This document shows, piece after piece, positions 7,045 to 15,128 of a DNA stretch of 18,686 nt (position 1 is its first letter; each line of letters opens with the position of its first letter). A program made the position numbers and the translations under genes. This stretch comes from PVC group bacterium (GTDB taxonomy: Bacteria; Verrucomicrobiota; Kiritimatiellia; UBA8416). The notes beneath the pieces were generated by a model that saw nothing but the letters and a program-made list of their open reading frames with translations, had not been told where the DNA came from and searched no databases. The stretch is taken from positions 1 through 18,686 of the forward strand of contig PWYP01000027.1 of assembly GCA_003567805.1 (NCBI GenBank). Direction: 5' to 3'.

Positions 7045-7962
7045 TTATTTATGCAAGTATCTCACCAGCAATTTGACGCGTTGAAGGGGGTCATTTCGTT
7101 CTTTTTCCAAACGCGTTGGCCCGCAAATCCATGAGCGAAAGAGCAGCATGATCGCGCGTTTGCGGTCTCCTCGATTGTATGCCATCCATGATGCCGATGC
7201 AAATTGTTGGGCCCGAGCGCGATAGCGCAGGTGGCGATAGGCAGAGAGTACCCCTGTGGCAGAAAATGCCTTGTCTAAAACGCGTAATACCTCAGGAAGA
7301 AATGTGCGGTCATCCATGCTTAGACTGCCAACGGTCGTCCGATATCTGGAAAGAGACATGGGCATATAGAGGCACTTTCCTGTCGCAACCAACCGCAACC
7401 ACAAATCATAATCCTCTGGACCACGGAAAGCGGTATCAAAGCCGTTCAGCTTTGTTAGTACGTCGCGACGAGCGAATACCGTAGAGGTTGCCACGGGATT
7501 ATGTGATAGCATTTTCGGAAGGGTCAACATGTCTGGGGTTGGAAGGTCTTTTGGCGCCGCGCATTGCTGGGGAACCGTGTCACTGAAACCGATGGTCTGG
7601 CCACATAACAGGATCGCGTCTGGATGTTGCTGCAGCATGGCAATTTGTTTTTCCAGCCTCCAGGGTAGCCATGCATCATCTGCATCCAGAAAGGCAATCC
7701 ATTCTCCGGTAGCCGCTTGGATGCCAGCATTGCGTGCGGCTGCGGGACCCCCATTTTCCTGCCGACAAATGACGTTGAGTGCTTGCGACGCCGTTCGCTG
7801 CCACTCTTCAATACAGGTCAAGGTATGATCTCGAGATGCATCGTCTACGATGATGATCTCCTTCGGTTGGCGCGTTTGCGCGACGACAGAGTCCAGACAA
7901 TCACGGATCGTTTGCGCCGAATTGTGTGCGGGGATCACTACGCTGATGGTGGGTACTTCCAT
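7045..7962 (-). CDS. Glycosyltransferase family 2
   Basis: The 305-aa protein is an inverting GT-A glycosyltransferase that uses a nucleotide sugar, here probably for a surface polysaccharide. It starts MEVPTISVVIPAHNSAQTI. VDDAS (39-43) binds the nucleotide, FLDADDAWLP (91-100) has the metal-binding DXD, and GPEDYDLWLR (181-190) carries the ED catalytic-base motif. NGGPAAARNAG (70-80) is also typical. The C-terminal third is basic and may contact the membrane. ATG 7962 is preceded by AAGGA at good spacing and lies 1 nt after the stop of the GT4 gene. A longer frame into that gene has no support. It is the last gene of the glycan operon. Sugar and acceptor cannot be told from sequence. Confidence 0.93.
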   Translation of the reverse strand: MEVPTISVVIPAHNSAQTIRDCLDSVVAQTRQPKEIIIVDDASRDHTLTCIEEWQRTASQALNVICRQENGGPAAARNAGIQAATGEWIAFLDADDAWLPWRLEKQIAMLQQHPDAILLCGQTIGFSDTVPQQCAAPKDLPTPDMLTLPKMLSHNPVATSTVFARRDVLTKLNGFDTAFRGPEDYDLWLRLVATGKCLYMPMSLSRYRTTVGSLSMDDRTFLPEVLRVLDKAFSATGVLSAYRHLRYRARAQQFASASWMAYNRGDRKRAIMLLFRSWICGPTRLEKERNDPLQRVKLLVRYLHK

Positions 7963-7963
7963 G

Positions 7964-9142
7964 TTATTCCTTGTCCGATACGGCGCATATCTGGTGATAA
8001 TACTCAATATAAGCAGGAATTACGTGATTCATGGAAAACATGTCCAAAGCATGCTGCCTTGCTTTTTGTCCCTTGGTTTGCAGTGCAGCACGTGTGGCCT
8101 GTTCCATGCATTGCTGTAACGCGCCGGGGGCATCCATTTGAATTTGTGTTCCGCCAGGACCGCTCATCCACGCAAACACGGGATGAGGGTGGGTGAATAC
8201 AGGGAGTCCTGTGCTGATGGCTTCAAGTATCGCAATGGGCATCATTTCAAAGAGGGATGTCAGAACAAAAGCATCAAACGTTTGTAATAGCCGTGACATC
8301 TGGGCATGCGGAATATCTGTCATAAACCATATCTTTCCTGGTGCTCGTTGTTTGGCCATCTCTATCAAAGCTTCTGTATCCGCGTGCCGGGAACCAGCGA
8401 TGACAAGGTGCAGCTCGGGGTTGGCTTTTGCGGCTGCAGCAAATTCTTGTATGAGCCAATCGATTCTTTTGTGATCTTTTTTTATCGCTGCAGCGGTTCC
8501 CCAGATGATTGCGTCCGGTGGCAGATGGAACAGTTGCCGCGCTGTTGTTTTGTCGGCTTCCGATTCTACCGGAGAAAACACATCAGTATCTACAAAGTTC
8601 GGAAGAGCCGTCCAGTACGGAAAGGCAGTCTCAGGCGTAGATCCATTTGATAGTATTTGGAGGGTTTGCTCCAGGTGCCAGGGGGCTAGATGTTGTAGAT
8701 AGGTGAATTTTTGAAGGTAGGATGCCGGTTCTTCGGTGCCGTGTGCAAGAATGCAGCGGCAAGGTATATTCTTGTTTTTACCGTATTTCTGGGCCATTTC
8801 GGCCAGCAGGGGGTCTTGCACATGTAAAACATCAAATTTCTGTTCTGTAATGTGTTTCTTGAGATGGTTCCAGAAGGAGACCTGTTCAATGGCATAGGTA
8901 CTTTTGAGGTGCCATCGCCATGTCCAACGAGGCATGATTTTTGCAATAAAGCGCGTAGTGGGGTCATTGCGTTTACGGGCGGGGAGCGTGACCGTTGGCA
9001 CATGCGTATCGGCTAACGGTGCGGCGGTAAATAGGGTGACATCAACGCCATGATTTTGCAGGGCATGCGCGGTCTCAAATGCCCATGTTTCTATGCCCCG
9101 CTTAATGTGTCCTAATCCGGAACTCGCCACTGCCACTTTCAT
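7964..9142 (-). CDS. Glycosyltransferase family 4 (GT-B)
   Basis: The 392-aa protein is a retaining GT-B glycosyltransferase. The N-terminal domain opens MKVAVASSGLGHIKRGIETW, the pattern of the acceptor-side glycine loop. PNFVDTDVFSP (181-191) marks the domain junction. WGTAAAIKKDHKRIDWLI (214-231) stands in place of the common GRL-KGxD region. The C-terminal E-x7-E motif is FEMMPIAILE (298-307, Glu299 and Glu307). Its ATG overlaps the stop of the acetyltransferase gene (ATGA, 9139-9142), with an AGGA site 7 nt upstream, which points to translational coupling. It probably adds a sugar to a lipid-linked or surface glycan. Donor and acceptor are unknown. Confidence 0.92.
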   Translation of the reverse strand: MKVAVASSGLGHIKRGIETWAFETAHALQNHGVDVTLFTAAPLADTHVPTVTLPARKRNDPTTRFIAKIMPRWTWRWHLKSTYAIEQVSFWNHLKKHITEQKFDVLHVQDPLLAEMAQKYGKNKNIPCRCILAHGTEEPASYLQKFTYLQHLAPWHLEQTLQILSNGSTPETAFPYWTALPNFVDTDVFSPVESEADKTTARQLFHLPPDAIIWGTAAAIKKDHKRIDWLIQEFAAAAKANPELHLVIAGSRHADTEALIEMAKQRAPGKIWFMTDIPHAQMSRLLQTFDAFVLTSLFEMMPIAILEAISTGLPVFTHPHPVFAWMSGPGGTQIQMDAPGALQQCMEQATRAALQTKGQKARQHALDMFSMNHVIPAYIEYYHQICAVSDKE

Positions 9143-9675
9143 GGTTGTTCCTGATGGGAGGATGCTGAGGCAAGATGGCGCGCAGGAATGCCAACCGCAG
9201 TGACATGGCTTGGCACATCTTTGCAGACAACGGCATTCGCGCCGATTCGAACGTGATTTCCGATGTGGATCGGCCCAAAGATTTTAGCTCCAGCACCGAT
9301 GAAAATGTCATCTCCAAGGGTGGGGGACTGATTTTTGTCGGCGCCGATTGTAACTTGATGTTCGATGTGGATGTTTGTTCCGCCTTTAACCTTGCTGTTG
9401 ATCACGGTTCCGAGGCTGTGAATCATGACAAAACCTGGGCCAAAATCGGCATTACGACCTATGATGCAGCCGCAAAACCACAGCAGCAATTTGTTCCATA
9501 TCATGGCAAGGGGAGCGAGTTTTGCTTTTTGGGCAGCCTGCATACATCGGTACAGGATCATAGCTGCGGTGCCATCGGTGCATAGTGTTTTGCATCGTGT
9601 GCGTCCGGTGCTAGTGCCATATAGTAATCGTGCCTTGGCTTCAATATCAGAACGAATCAGCGCTATACATTGCAT
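9139..9675 (-). CDS. Serine acetyltransferase-like hexapeptide-repeat acetyltransferase
   Basis: The 178-aa protein has the CysE-type left-handed beta-helix: FGPGFVMIHSLGTVI (78-92), NIHIEHQVTIGADK (101-114), LGDDIFIGAGAKIFG (120-134) and IGNHVRIGANAVV (138-150), then the closing VGIPAR. His86 and His106 are candidate catalytic residues. The N-terminus (CIALIRSDIEAKARLLYG) matches the short SAT-like proteins common in polysaccharide loci. Because two glycosyltransferases follow in the same operon, sugar O- or N-acetylation is more likely than cysteine synthesis, though that is inference. The start is uncertain: ATG 9675 has no clear ribosome binding site, and an in-frame TTG at 9711 would add 12 residues. 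It heads the three-gene minus-strand operon. Confidence 0.85.
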   Translation of the reverse strand: MQCIALIRSDIEAKARLLYGTSTGRTRCKTLCTDGTAAMILYRCMQAAQKAKLAPLAMIWNKLLLWFCGCIIGRNADFGPGFVMIHSLGTVINSKVKGGTNIHIEHQVTIGADKNQSPTLGDDIFIGAGAKIFGPIHIGNHVRIGANAVVCKDVPSHVTAVGIPARHLASASSHQEQP

Positions 9676-9826
9676 GGCGCCATGGTACGTGTGCCAATCG
9701 TTCGATAACAAGCATAAAACTCAGAGGGGTGGGCGATTATCATGATCTGGCAGACGTTGATCGTTTGTTCCTTTTGCACAACTTGGATGCATGATGCAGA
9801 GGCAGGAAGGTTTTCGACAAATCCAA

Positions 9827-9854
9827 TTAGCAAAATCCACCGAAAGGATATATT
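9827..9854 (+). promoter_or_regulatory. Candidate sigma70-type promoter for the coiled-coil/lipoprotein pair
   Basis: TTAGCA at 9827-9832 and TATATT at 9849-9854 are separated by 16 bp, giving 4 of 6 and 5 of 6 consensus matches. Transcription would start near 9861 and leave a leader of about 110 nt before the ATG at 9972. A perfect TTGACA lies slightly downstream at 9870-9875 but has no convincing -10. The rest of the 296-bp gap between the divergent genes holds nothing else I can support. Confidence 0.3.
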
Positions 9855-9959
9855 TGGCGCGTAAAAGGTTTGACACTTTATCCAGATTGGGCGAATCTGA
9901 TTTATTACTGCAGCTTGTTATATCCTCAAGTTGAAAAATCTTTTTTTGGGTACGGATGC

Positions 9960-9964
9960 GGAGG
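9960..9964 (+). promoter_or_regulatory. Strong Shine-Dalgarno fixing the coiled-coil gene start
   Basis: GGAGG lies 7 nt before ATG 9972. The frame stays open upstream to a TTG at 9870, but this site and the membrane anchor that begins immediately after ATG 9972 decide the start. Confidence 0.75.
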
Positions 9965-9971
9965 CGTTGTT

Positions 9972-11099
9972 ATGGGTAAGTTCTTACGGGTGTTGGTTAT
10001 AGTGCTCTTTCTGGCGTCAGTTGCTGCACTTGTAATGGCGCACATCCTTTTTAGCCGTCGAGAGGTACTTGTTGCCCGGGTCGAAGCGATGCACCGTGGA
10101 CTTGCTTCGGTTGCTCGTACATTGGAAACCGATTCTCCTGAAGCCCCAACGGTTGCGCCCTCTTATCCAGAGAGGGATATCTCTCCGATTACCGCCGAAC
10201 CGGAGCCATCTCCGCGCAGGGGGCAGTTCTGGCGCCATTATCAGGCGGAGCTAGAAGAGATAGATCGCCCCTTGATGGACCTTAGCGGGCGGAGGCGAGA
10301 TTTAATGAGCCTGTACCGCATTGATCCTGCAACAGGTACCCGCATTACAGATGGACCGGGCACGATGCAAAGCGTCATTAATGATTTGGTTACACGGGCA
10401 GGTGATCAATACAATACGTTAACCGCAACTCGTGAACAGCTCCGGATGCTTCGGGAGGAACTCGTTACGGTTATTAATGACTACAATGATCTTCGCAATG
10501 ATCTACGGGCGGAAAAAGCTATTGTGGTGCAAGTTACGGCTGAGCGTGATGAGTTTCGGCGTGCTTTAGAAGAAACACGGCGTGAGCTCGCGCAAGCTAA
10601 CGAGCGTAACCGTGAGCTCGAATTGAATATTGCAGATATGGAACAGGATATGCTCGTTATGCGTGAAGAGATGGATACCCTTCGTGCCCGCAACGAGGAG
10701 CAAGTTGCCCTGATAGCAGATTTACGTGAAGAAATATCTGTTTTGGAAAGAATTGGTGCTCGTGATCCGAGTGCGGAGGGACCCACGGTTAGTGGGGTTG
10801 CCCGGATTGACGTGGAGGTGGGCGACAAGGGAACGATTGTTTCGGCCGATCATGACTACATGTTTGTTGTCGTTCAGCTAGATGATGTTTTCATGGAAGA
10901 GCTGATTGCAGCGTCTGACGATGAGCATTTGCCGTTAGTAGAGCTATATGTGGAGCGGCAGGTTGGTGAACGACGGACCTTTGTATCGAAGATTCGTCTG
11001 ATTCAGATCAAGCGTGAACAAAATCTGGCTATTGGTGATATTCAGCGAGATTGGCATCAGGAAGAGATTCGTCCTGGCGACCGGGTCGTGTATCAATAA
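9972..11099 (+). CDS. Membrane-anchored coiled-coil protein of unknown function
   Basis: I recognise the architecture but no named family. Of 375 residues, 5-27 form one transmembrane helix (LRVLVIVLFLASVAALVMAHI) followed by Arg-Arg, so most of the protein should be in the periplasm. A Pro/Glu-rich linker spans about 52-84. A long charged coiled coil, dense in E, R and L heptads, runs from about 133 to 262. A compact beta-rich C-terminal domain (about 275-375) contains GDKGTIVSADHDYMFVVVQL, FVSKIRLIQIKREQNLAIGD and the end RPGDRVVY. The gene immediately downstream is a tiny lipoprotein in the same frame, nine nt away, suggesting the two act together in the envelope. A structural or scaffold role is only a guess. 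The GGAGG site fixes the start. Confidence 0.85.
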   Translation: MGKFLRVLVIVLFLASVAALVMAHILFSRREVLVARVEAMHRGLASVARTLETDSPEAPTVAPSYPERDISPITAEPEPSPRRGQFWRHYQAELEEIDRPLMDLSGRRRDLMSLYRIDPATGTRITDGPGTMQSVINDLVTRAGDQYNTLTATREQLRMLREELVTVINDYNDLRNDLRAEKAIVVQVTAERDEFRRALEETRRELAQANERNRELELNIADMEQDMLVMREEMDTLRARNEEQVALIADLREEISVLERIGARDPSAEGPTVSGVARIDVEVGDKGTIVSADHDYMFVVVQLDDVFMEELIAASDDEHLPLVELYVERQVGERRTFVSKIRLIQIKREQNLAIGDIQRDWHQEEIRPGDRVVYQ

Positions 11100-11108
11100 G
11101 TTTGCGTT

Positions 11109-11264
11109 ATGCTAAAGTATGGACATCATTTGTTGGTTGCACTTCTAATGGTAGTAGCCATTGGTATTGTCGGCTGCTATTCGGTTCCTGCTGACTCGGA
11201 TATACCGTGGAACCAGCCGCAAGGGTGGGAGGGCAGCCCGCACATTCCTGGATTTTCCGAGTAG
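11109..11264 (+). CDS. Small 51-aa lipoprotein
   Basis: This short gene starts at ATG 11109 and ends at TAG 11262-11264. The 51 residues begin MLKYGHHLLVALLMVVAIGI, followed by VGC: a basic/histidine N-region, a hydrophobic core and the lipobox IVGC, so Cys23 would become the lipidated N-terminus. The mature peptide would have only 29 residues, with the Trp/Pro-rich SDIPWNQPQGWEGSP and HIPGF. I recall similar tails in small lipoproteins of Verrucomicrobiota and Kiritimatiellota, but could not check this. It follows the coiled-coil gene by 9 nt with no separate ribosome binding site and lies in the same frame, so translation may depend on termination-reinitiation. There is no known function; envelope attachment is inferred. 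Confidence 0.75.
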   Translation: MLKYGHHLLVALLMVVAIGIVGCYSVPADSDIPWNQPQGWEGSPHIPGFSE

Positions 11265-11315
11265 CGGAAGCATGGTGGATCCGATCGCGTCTTGACGTGA
11301 CGAATGGACGTGTCT

Positions 11316-13004
11316 TTATTGCATCTGGGCTTTTTTGCTGCTGGTTTGCAGCAGTAGCTCCTTGGCATGCCGGAGAGCCACACTGGTTGCATCACGTCCG
11401 CCAAGCATACGAGCGATTTCCTCGGCGCGACTTTCGTCTTCCACGGCACAAATAGCGACATGTGTCCGCCCATCCTCTACGCTCTTGCTCACAACGAGGT
11501 GATGTTTGCCACAAACAGCGACTTGCGGTAAATGCGTGATGCATAATACTTGGTGCGATTTGGCTACCGTTGCTAGTTTTTTGCCTACAGCGTTGCCCAT
11601 TTCGCCACCGAGATTGGCGTCAATTTCATCAAAGACAAGAACGGGAACTTTGTCGTGCTGCGCCAACACAGCTTTTAATGCCAGCATGACGCGTGATATT
11701 TCACCGCTGGAAGCAATGGCCTTAAGCGATCGCATTTCTTCTCCGGGGTTAGGGGCAAATCCAAACTCTACAATATCGAGGCCTTCGGGGCCGGGCGTAT
11801 GTGCGGCAAGAATATGGATTTCGAAGCGTGCGTGCTGAAAGCCGAGGTCGTGCAAGTGACCTTCAACTTGTTTCGCCAGCTTGGCGGCACTGCGCAGGCG
11901 GACTTTTCGCAACGCTTCTCCGTGCTGTTGCAGTTCCGCGCGCGTTTGGGCAATGGCCTCGGCAATTTCTGCGAGACGTGTTTCCCTGCCAGATAGTTTC
12001 GTCCGTTTTTCCTTGGCTGAAGCCAGAAAGCTGCGCATATCTTCGATGGTGCGGCCATACTTGCGTTTTAGTTTTTGGAGTAACGCGATGCGGTCTTCAA
12101 GCCACACCAAACGTTCCGGGTCTACATCCATCCGATTGAGCATACTGGCGACAGCATGGGAAACATCTTTGGTCTGTATGGTAATGGATTCTATGGTTTC
12201 GAGCCATTCTTCGGCTTCGGGTACCATGGTAGCAAGTTCCGCAATTGCTTTCCGAGCGATCACGATGGCCGAAAGGGCAGCTTGCTCATCTCCCGTCAGT
12301 GCAGCGGTAATGCCATCGGAAAGCTCAATAATTCTTGCAGCATTCGCAATGCGGGTATGCTCGGCATGCAGTTCTTCTTCGTCGGTGTTTTCCAAATCAG
12401 CTTGTTCGAGCTCTTTGATCTGATAGTCGAGCAAATCTATTTGGGCTGCGGTATCGCCATCGGCGGTGTTGTATGCATTGCGCTCTGCTTCGAGTGCCAG
12501 CAGGTTTTCGTACGGTTTGCGGTATGCATCTACGAGGGAGGCATGTTTGCCAAACGCATCGAGAATCTCGCGCTGAAAGGCCGGATTGAGCAAGGACTGA
12601 TGTTCGTGCGGTCCATGCATATCCACTAGAAAGTCTCCGATTTTCCGGAGCAGTTGGACGGATGCTGGCGTGTCATTGATAAATACGCGACTTGGGCCGT
12701 TGGTGGAAATCGTCCTGCGTACAATGAGCTCACCGTCGATACACGGTTCAAGGCCTGCTTCGGCGAGAACGCGATCTATCTCGTCTGTCTGCTCGAGATA
12801 AAAAACAGCTTCGGCGAGCGATTGATCAGCGCCCGTGCGAATCAGGGATTTATCGGCTCGGTCTCCAAGAATCAATTGCAGGGCGTCTGCCAGCATGGAT
12901 TTGCCAGCACCGGTTTCTCCGGTGATCACGTTCAGTCCACCGGCAAACGTGACGGTGGCATCATCTACCACAGCAAGATTTTTAATACGCAGGTTTGTTA
13001 ACAT
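11316..13004 (-). CDS. recN: DNA repair protein RecN
   Basis: RecN is an SMC-like ATPase that acts in double-strand break repair with RecA. The 562 residues are typical. Walker A is GETGAGKS (29-36), followed by LILGDRADKSLIRTGA (44-59). A central helical part (about 160-385) forms the short coiled-coil arm. ABC signature SSGEISR (432-438), Walker B VLVFDEIDAN (455-464) and the switch THLPQVA (490-496) close the C-terminal head. All catalytic motifs look intact. ATG 13004 matches the conserved N-terminus LRIKNLAVVDDATV, but no clear Shine-Dalgarno precedes it. It lies 58 nt downstream of the methyltransferase gene on the same strand. No LexA-like box was recognised in that gap. Confidence 0.97.
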   Translation of the reverse strand: MLTNLRIKNLAVVDDATVTFAGGLNVITGETGAGKSMLADALQLILGDRADKSLIRTGADQSLAEAVFYLEQTDEIDRVLAEAGLEPCIDGELIVRRTISTNGPSRVFINDTPASVQLLRKIGDFLVDMHGPHEHQSLLNPAFQREILDAFGKHASLVDAYRKPYENLLALEAERNAYNTADGDTAAQIDLLDYQIKELEQADLENTDEEELHAEHTRIANAARIIELSDGITAALTGDEQAALSAIVIARKAIAELATMVPEAEEWLETIESITIQTKDVSHAVASMLNRMDVDPERLVWLEDRIALLQKLKRKYGRTIEDMRSFLASAKEKRTKLSGRETRLAEIAEAIAQTRAELQQHGEALRKVRLRSAAKLAKQVEGHLHDLGFQHARFEIHILAAHTPGPEGLDIVEFGFAPNPGEEMRSLKAIASSGEISRVMLALKAVLAQHDKVPVLVFDEIDANLGGEMGNAVGKKLATVAKSHQVLCITHLPQVAVCGKHHLVVSKSVEDGRTHVAICAVEDESRAEEIARMLGGRDATSVALRHAKELLLQTSSKKAQMQ

Positions 13005-13062
13005 GGAACAGGATCATACAGGATATATAGTCAAGGCCGCAACAGGGGAATGCAGTGCGGGA

Positions 13063-13821
13063 TTATTTTTTGCCGATGAAAACACGATACATGCCAGGTT
13101 CGAGTTCATCGGTTTCAATGACTTCAGAATATGGTTCGAACCCTGCATCGCGTAGCCACTGCATCCAGTCTTCTTTGGAAAATAATCCGCATATATGTGT
13201 TTCGCCCACGACTTCTGGTTCTCGGATGCCGGGAGACCGGAAAAGGTAGGCGAAATCGATCTGGTATTGACCATCGTCTGGGATGGGGTCGTGGTCCCAT
13301 TGCAAAAATCGCATGGAGGCCTCTTTGCCGTCGTGTCCGCCATGGTGCGTGGCAGGGCGAAAGGTTTCTGCTGTGTAGTCCGGTGTAAACAGCGCAATTC
13401 CTCCCGGTTTGCAGTGTACAAATGCGGTTTCCAAGGCTGCTTTGAGATCCTGCTCTGTTGCCATATACCCAATGGCATCATGAATAAAGACAATGTCGAA
13501 TTGGCGTTCAAGTCGTATGGATCGCATATCTCCCTGGATATGCTCGCACGCGGGATTAAGTTTACGGCTGACTTCGAGCATGTGGTTGGATTTGTCGCAT
13601 AGGGTCATCTGGTAGTGTTCCTTGAGATAGGAGGCGTTATTGCCGCCGCCACTGCCTAGCTCCAGCAAGGAACTTGGGGATCCCGGGTGATACGTTTGCA
13701 TGATGCGGTGATAGTCGATCGCGTCTTCAGCGTATTCCTCTGGCGCAGATAGCAGCGGCCACCATTCCGCGTATTTGGTGTAGAGCAAAAGGTCTGTGTC
13801 GTGCTGATTCGCATCCTGCAT
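13063..13821 (-). CDS. Class I SAM-dependent methyltransferase
   Basis: The 252-aa protein has a Rossmann methyltransferase core. Motif I is LLELGSGGGNN (52-62), followed by the acidic residue Asp76 at the end of strand beta2. GDM (97-99) and FDIVFIHDAIGYM (108-120) fit motifs II to IV. The N-terminus (LLYTKYAEWWPLLSAPEEY) resembles small-molecule methyltransferases of the Methyltransf_11/25 type. The C-terminal region has beta strands and ends in FIGKK. The substrate is unknown. ATG 13821 has GAGG 5 nt upstream and lies 11 nt after the epimerase stop; a start at 13875 would overlap the epimerase gene and lacks a site. The tight junction links it to the epimerase, perhaps modifying the same sugar or metabolite. 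Confidence 0.9.
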   Translation of the reverse strand: MQDANQHDTDLLLYTKYAEWWPLLSAPEEYAEDAIDYHRIMQTYHPGSPSSLLELGSGGGNNASYLKEHYQMTLCDKSNHMLEVSRKLNPACEHIQGDMRSIRLERQFDIVFIHDAIGYMATEQDLKAALETAFVHCKPGGIALFTPDYTAETFRPATHHGGHDGKEASMRFLQWDHDPIPDDGQYQIDFAYLFRSPGIREPEVVGETHICGLFSKEDWMQWLRDAGFEPYSEVIETDELEPGMYRVFIGKK

Positions 13822-13832
13822 ATAGGCCTCGT

Positions 13833-14879
13833 TTAGAAAAAGATTTTGAAGAAGCGGAGAATGCCTTGTTTCCATGGGACACGGTGTGAAATACCACTAC
13901 GATTTTCGAATTCCGCTAGATGGGCGAGGTACCATTCATAGTTGCGTACCAAGGCCTGTTTATTGGAGAACTTGGGGTTATAGCCCAGTTTTTGTTCAGC
14001 TTTTTCGATGCTCACAAACGAATCTTCGCAGGCGGTTTCGTACACCCATTTGTACAGAGGCGACAGATGCGTGGCTTCGAGAATGCGCAAGATCCAGATG
14101 ATTGGTTTCGCAGGTGTGCCGATGATGCGTTTGCCGTGGCCCGCTCGATCGAGAACAGCTTGATAATCCTCACGCATGGTCGTGAATTCCCGTGCACCAA
14201 TATTAAATGTGTCGTTGGCAATATCGGGCTCTTTTGTCAAGCAGAGCCAGATAGCTTCGCAAAGATCTTCCACGTCCAGGAGTTGGTAGCGATTACGGCC
14301 ATTTCCAATCATCGGGAAGTTTTTGCCATCGCGTGCCCAATCATAGAAGAGGGCAAATACGCCGAGTCTTTCTGGACCGACAAACGATTTTGGACGTACG
14401 ATCGGCACGCACATGCCGGATTTGCGTAGCTCGATACAGACGTTTTCTGCTTCGATCTTGGCAACACCATATGGTCCAACACCATCGAGCTTGTCATCTT
14501 CAAGCAGCGGATGGTGGTCCGGAATGCCATACACTGCTGTAGAAGATACATGTACAAAACGCTCGACGGTTCCTGATTTTTTTGCTGCCTGCGCCAAATT
14601 ACTGGTGCCATCGACATCGGTGGTCATGATTTCTTCCTTCGTGTATAAAGGAAGTGCTGCTGCCGTGTGAATAACCCAAGTGACGTCTTGCATGCAACGG
14701 TTGACGCACTCGGGGTCTCTGATATCGCCAACCACGCATGCAATTTTATCTTTTTCTGGATAATCGAATGCTTCCATGTCCAGAGAGATGATCTTTGTAA
14801 TCCCCTTGGCCATCAAATGTCGGATCATGTTGATCCCGAGAAACCCACTACCGCCTGTGATCAGAACCTTGGTATCCAT
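13833..14879 (-). CDS. NAD(P)-dependent epimerase/dehydratase (extended SDR)
   Basis: The 348-aa protein has the extended short-chain dehydrogenase fold. The nucleotide-binding loop is TGGSGFLG (8-15), Asp34 sits after strand beta2, and VVGDIRD (49-55) precedes the HTAAALP segment. The active site is VSSTAVYG (111-118) with the catalytic YGVAK pair Tyr137 and Lys141, and RPKSFVGP follows. These features fit nucleotide-sugar epimerases or 3-beta-HSD-like reductases; the substrate cannot be assigned. The C-terminus (about 300-348) ends in a hydrophobic/basic tail, GILRFFKIFF, which might touch the membrane. ATG 14879 has AGGAG 7 nt upstream. It is the first gene of the epimerase-methyltransferase-recN run, under the promoter at 14923-14950. 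Confidence 0.9.
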   Translation of the reverse strand: MDTKVLITGGSGFLGINMIRHLMAKGITKIISLDMEAFDYPEKDKIACVVGDIRDPECVNRCMQDVTWVIHTAAALPLYTKEEIMTTDVDGTSNLAQAAKKSGTVERFVHVSSTAVYGIPDHHPLLEDDKLDGVGPYGVAKIEAENVCIELRKSGMCVPIVRPKSFVGPERLGVFALFYDWARDGKNFPMIGNGRNRYQLLDVEDLCEAIWLCLTKEPDIANDTFNIGAREFTTMREDYQAVLDRAGHGKRIIGTPAKPIIWILRILEATHLSPLYKWVYETACEDSFVSIEKAEQKLGYNPKFSNKQALVRNYEWYLAHLAEFENRSGISHRVPWKQGILRFFKIFF

Positions 14880-14922
14880 ACCGATGCTCCTATTGCTTCC
14901 TGCTGTTTGTTATCGGATTTGA

Positions 14923-14950
14923 AAAATAGTGCGGAGAAAACTCCCGTCAA
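14923..14950 (-). promoter_or_regulatory. Sigma70-type promoter for the epimerase-methyltransferase-recN run
   Basis: On the minus strand TTGACG (14945-14950) and TATTTT (14923-14928) are separated by 16 bp. Initiation would fall near 14916, leaving a leader of about 36 nt that contains the AGGAG site of the epimerase. The spacer contains a small perfect inverted repeat, GGAG-AAAA-CTCC (14933-14944). The rest of the 249-bp divergent gap up to 15128 shows no gene and no convincing promoter for the mevalonate operon. Confidence 0.5.
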
Positions 14951-15118
14951 TCTTTGCAGGGTAATGCAGGCCTGATTGTCAGAAAAGCTTAAAAGCGCAG
15001 GTTAGAGCATGTATATGGTTTTATGATTGTGTTGCAAAAAGTATCGCTATGCATGGGGGTTATACGATAGTGTGTAACTATGTAAACGCGCAAATGGGAT
15101 ACGAAGGGTTGTTTGCTT

Positions 15119-15125
15119 GGAGAGG
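15119..15125 (+). promoter_or_regulatory. Ribosome binding site deciding the mevalonate kinase start
   Basis: GGAGAGG precedes GTG 15129 with GGAG spaced 6 nt from it. An in-frame TTG at 15117 also has an AAGGG site (15104-15108) 8 nt upstream, so the start is not fully settled, but GTG gives the expected MKALAPGK N-terminus. Confidence 0.55.
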
Positions 15126-15128
15126 CAT

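Noticed and set aside
9742..9864. 40-codon ORF (MIWQTLIVCSFC start) upstream of the coiled-coil gene.
   Set aside because: It has a hydrophobic start but poorly spaced purines upstream, no terminator or partner, and it overlaps the candidate promoter. Chance is more likely.
9870..9875. Perfect TTGACA as the -35 of the coiled-coil gene.
   Set aside because: The best -10 at 17 bp is GAATCT, with only two consensus matches; the TTAGCA-TATATT pair just upstream scores better.
11881..12423. 180-codon open frame on the plus strand inside recN.
   Set aside because: It is antisense to an intact, motif-complete recN and encodes a low-complexity Ser/Ala/Arg-rich sequence typical of a shadow frame.
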